Below are positions 6,667 through 8,663 of a DNA stretch of 8,663 nt, piece by piece (position 1 is the stretch's first letter; every line of letters starts with the position of its first letter). The translations under genes were made by a program, and so were the position numbers. This DNA is from CAYYTU01 sp964474655 (GTDB taxonomy: Bacteria > Chloroflexota > Anaerolineae > B4-G1), in NCBI GenBank assembly GCA_964474655.1, contig CAYYTU010000102.1:1-8663 (forward strand), in the 5' to 3' direction. Below the pieces are notes generated by a model. It searched no databases and had not been told where the DNA came from. It saw only the letters and a list, made by a program, of their open reading frames with translations.

Positions 6667-8478
6667 CTAGGGGGCCCAACAGACCCGCTGACTGGTCCAG
6701 TTGGGCAGAGCGGAGCCCAGCGCTACGATCTTCTGGGGGTTCTCGCCGTTGGGCTGCATCACGTAGAGGGCCCACTCCCCATCGCGGTCGGAGACGAAGG
6801 CCAAACCGGAACCATCCGGGGCCCAGGCAGGCAGGCCATCGTTGGCCGCGTTATCCGTCAACTGCATAAAGCCCCCAGCCAGGCTGACCAAGTAGATCTC
6901 CCAATTGCCAGTGTGATTCGACATATAGGCCAGGTTGCCGCCGTCGGGCGCCCAGTGGAGGCCAATGTCGCTATAGCTGCTACTGAGGCGGTTTGGCGAC
7001 TGATCATCGTCGGGGTCATCGACCAAGATGCCACACATGCCTTCATCGTCGCATCCGGTCCAGGCCAGGAGGCCGTTGGGACCCCAAACCGGTCCTTTGC
7101 CAGCGGCGTGCCACTCAGGCTCGGCCGAGCCGTCGGTGGGAGCGATGTAGATCTGCCAGCTGCCCTCACTATCCTGCGCTGCATAGGCCATACGACTGCC
7201 GTCAGGCGAGAAAGTGGGCCAGGTCAACCCGGCTCCAGAAGCCAGCTCCCGTCCGGTGGTGGCCCCGGAGGGCATAAGCGAGATGCCACCGGCGATCAGA
7301 TCGCGGTAACCGAGCGCTCTGGTGCCCCACACCCAACAGGGTTGATCGGCCCCGGCGGCCATCTGAACGAGCCGACCTTCAGCAAAAAAGAGGCCATAGA
7401 CATCATATAACCCAGTCTGGGCATCGTAGACTGGATAGGCCAACCGTCCCACATTGAAGCCCTCCGGCAGATCGGTCATAGTGATCGTCTCTGAGCCTTC
7501 GACGGTGGACACCGGAGTAGGAGTAGCCTCCTCGCAGATTTCGGCGGCCTCAGCGCGCTTGTCCTCAATTTCGGAGGAGGCGACCAGCCGCAACGCCTCG
7601 CCGTACTGCTCCTCAGCCGGGCACATCTCGCCCTCCGCGTACCAGGCCTCAGCGTACTTGAGACGAGCGCGATAGAGCCGCTGGAAAACATCCTTGTAGT
7701 CCGGCGCAGAGGCATAAATCTCCTCAAAGCGCTCAATGCAGCGATCCCAATTGACGCCCCAATATCCCAACGCGGTCATATACTTCATCGCCAGGTCACG
7801 CTGTCGGCGCGCTTCATCATCTAATGGACGCAGAGCCACCGCCTGATCCAGATAGAAGATCCCCTCCTCAAACCGATCGTCCTCCAATAAGGCCATTCCG
7901 GCCTCGTAGCGGCTTTCAAACAACATCCGTTCGACCTCTTCGGCCTTGTAGTCGGGATCAAGGGTGCGCAGCTGAACCAGGCTCGCAGCGGCCGACTGCC
8001 ACTGCTCGTCCTCATACGCCTCAACAGCCTCCTGATAGACATCTTCCACCGTGACCTGATAGGATTCTGCCGTCGGGGTGGACTGGTTATTATGCCGCGT
8101 CTCAGCCTCGTCAATCCCTTGCTGCGCCAGCGGGTGATCGGGATCGACCTTGAGCACGTACTCGAACTCGGCGATGGCCCGCTCGTACTCGCCAGCCTCC
8201 AGGCGCTCAATGCCCTGCTGATAATGATGTTCGGCTGTGGCCTTCAAGCGCTCTTCACGTTCACGCTCCCCCTGGCGAAAGCCAGCGTAGGCGCCGACGC
8301 CGATACTGAGCATAAAGAGCACAAAGAATCCCAACCCCCAGAGAATGAAGGGCCGCAGACGTCGCCATTGAGTTCTTTTCGAGGTCGATTCGGAGGAGGA
8401 AGCAGGTAACACAACCCCACACTGAGGGCAAAGAGAAGTATCTTCGGGAACGTCGGAATCACATTCAGGACAAAGCAT
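6667..8478 (-). CDS. Membrane-anchored zinc-ribbon/TPR/PD40 beta-propeller protein
   Basis: A 603-aa protein in four parts. Residues 1-21 are a zinc ribbon with CPEC and CPQC (C3, C6, C17, C20). A basic stretch (KRTQWRRLRP) precedes one transmembrane helix at about 44-67, suggesting N-terminus inside and the rest outside. TPR-like helices cover about 83-310 (for example YQQGIERLEAGEYERAIAEF, and AGMALLEDDRFEEGIFYLDQ near 192-211). After a TPTPVST linker, the last ~190 residues carry TolB/PD40 propeller blades (WPTFSPDGSRMAY at about 419, WAPDGGNLAYMS near 513, PAWAPDGSGLAFVSDRDG near 556). TPR and PD40 units mediate protein contacts, so a scaffold or sensor role in the envelope is plausible, but no partner is visible. 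The start at 8478 is chosen because the zinc ribbon begins there and a strong promoter ends 10 nt upstream; the frame stays open to 8646, but that part overlaps promoter and repeat DNA. It is monocistronic as far as can be seen. Confidence 0.88.
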   Translation of the reverse strand: MLCPECDSDVPEDTSLCPQCGVVLPASSSESTSKRTQWRRLRPFILWGLGFFVLFMLSIGVGAYAGFRQGEREREERLKATAEHHYQQGIERLEAGEYERAIAEFEYVLKVDPDHPLAQQGIDEAETRHNNQSTPTAESYQVTVEDVYQEAVEAYEDEQWQSAAASLVQLRTLDPDYKAEEVERMLFESRYEAGMALLEDDRFEEGIFYLDQAVALRPLDDEARRQRDLAMKYMTALGYWGVNWDRCIERFEEIYASAPDYKDVFQRLYRARLKYAEAWYAEGEMCPAEEQYGEALRLVASSEIEDKRAEAAEICEEATPTPVSTVEGSETITMTDLPEGFNVGRLAYPVYDAQTGLYDVYGLFFAEGRLVQMAAGADQPCWVWGTRALGYRDLIAGGISLMPSGATTGRELASGAGLTWPTFSPDGSRMAYAAQDSEGSWQIYIAPTDGSAEPEWHAAGKGPVWGPNGLLAWTGCDDEGMCGILVDDPDDDQSPNRLSSSYSDIGLHWAPDGGNLAYMSNHTGNWEIYLVSLAGGFMQLTDNAANDGLPAWAPDGSGLAFVSDRDGEWALYVMQPNGENPQKIVALGSALPNWTSQRVCWAP

Positions 8479-8488
8479 TGACGTCGAA

Positions 8489-8517
8489 ATTATAGCCCCT
8501 TTAAGGTAATTTGTCCA
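8489..8517 (-). promoter_or_regulatory. Strong promoter of the TPR/PD40 gene, near-leaderless
   Basis: -10 TATAAT (8489-8494, perfect) with -35 TGGACA (8512-8517, 5/6) at 17 bp; TTGGAC at 18 bp is an alternative reading. The -10 box ends 10 nt before the ATG at 8478, so the transcription start should be within a few bases of the start codon, and there is no room for a Shine-Dalgarno sequence. Confidence 0.72.
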
Positions 8518-8614
8518 ATCACGATTACAAAACGAAATGCAGATGGTAACGTTCCGATAGATGCGTGCTTCGCGTCTGCGACTCTCTCGACGCAACGTGA
8601 TAATCGCCTCGGGT

Positions 8615-8663
8615 GTATGCAAAACTTGGGGGGGCAGGAGTGCCAAGACTTCGGAAGTCTACG
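8615..8663 (+). repeat. Bipartite ~49-bp repeat, right copy, cut by the right edge
   Basis: GTATGCAAAACTTGGGGG (8615-8632), 12 variable bases (8633-8644), then AAGACTTCGGAAGTCTACG (8645-8663). Both blocks are identical to the complement of 128-176. The palindrome is at 8646-8660. It lies about 140 bp upstream of the TPR gene start. The sequence stops exactly where the shared block ends, so the true repeat may extend further. Confidence 0.75.

Noticed and set aside
8479..8646. 56-residue N-terminal extension of the TPR/PD40 protein
   Set aside because: The extension lies over the promoter and the repeat, has no domain, and the zinc ribbon naturally begins at the ATG at 8478.

Overview
The window is about 8.7 kb of moderately GC-rich bacterial DNA in which every well-supported gene is on the minus strand. 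The gene content suggests a Chloroflexota (Anaerolineae-like) bacterium: a zinc-ribbon/TPR/PD40 anchored protein, a GT39-like glycosyltransferase with a C-terminal soluble domain, a YfhO-like GT-C membrane protein, and tRNA genes without encoded CCA. This placement is inferred from protein style only; no rRNA or marker gene is present.

Layout in transcription order (right to left): a bipartite repeat at the right edge (8615-8663); a strong sigma70-type promoter (8489-8517) almost touching the ATG of a 603-residue membrane-anchored TPR and beta-propeller protein (8478-6667); a gap of about 240 bp; a consensus promoter (6400-6428) driving a tRNA cluster Pro(TGG), Gly(TCC) and CAT-anticodon, probably Ile2 (6389-6143); another promoter (6050-6078) almost touching the ATG of a PP-loop, MnmA-like tRNA thiolation enzyme (6040-4997); then, closely packed, a GT39-like transferase (4989-2947) and a YfhO-family protein (2960-648). 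The left 650 bp has no convincing complete gene. It holds two copies of a 15-bp palindrome, an inverted copy of the right-edge repeat, a CATCCT/AGGATG repeat, an open frame running in from the left edge, and a possible small RNA locus (minus-strand promoter, GNRA-capped hairpin, short T-run).

The PP-loop enzyme probably modifies tRNAs and sits next to tRNA genes. It seems to be co-transcribed with two multi-spanning GT-C proteins, which would act at the membrane on lipid-linked sugars or cell-envelope glycans. The TPR protein is probably an independent envelope protein.

The most notable signals are: (1) a ~49-bp bipartite repeat with an embedded 15-bp palindrome, present in inverted orientation near both ends; (2) three promoters whose -10 boxes end 9-10 nt before the start codon or mature tRNA end, which together with the lack of Shine-Dalgarno sequences points to leaderless mRNAs; (3) the possible small RNA locus downstream of the YfhO gene. 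I found no CRISPR array, transposase, defence system or phage gene.
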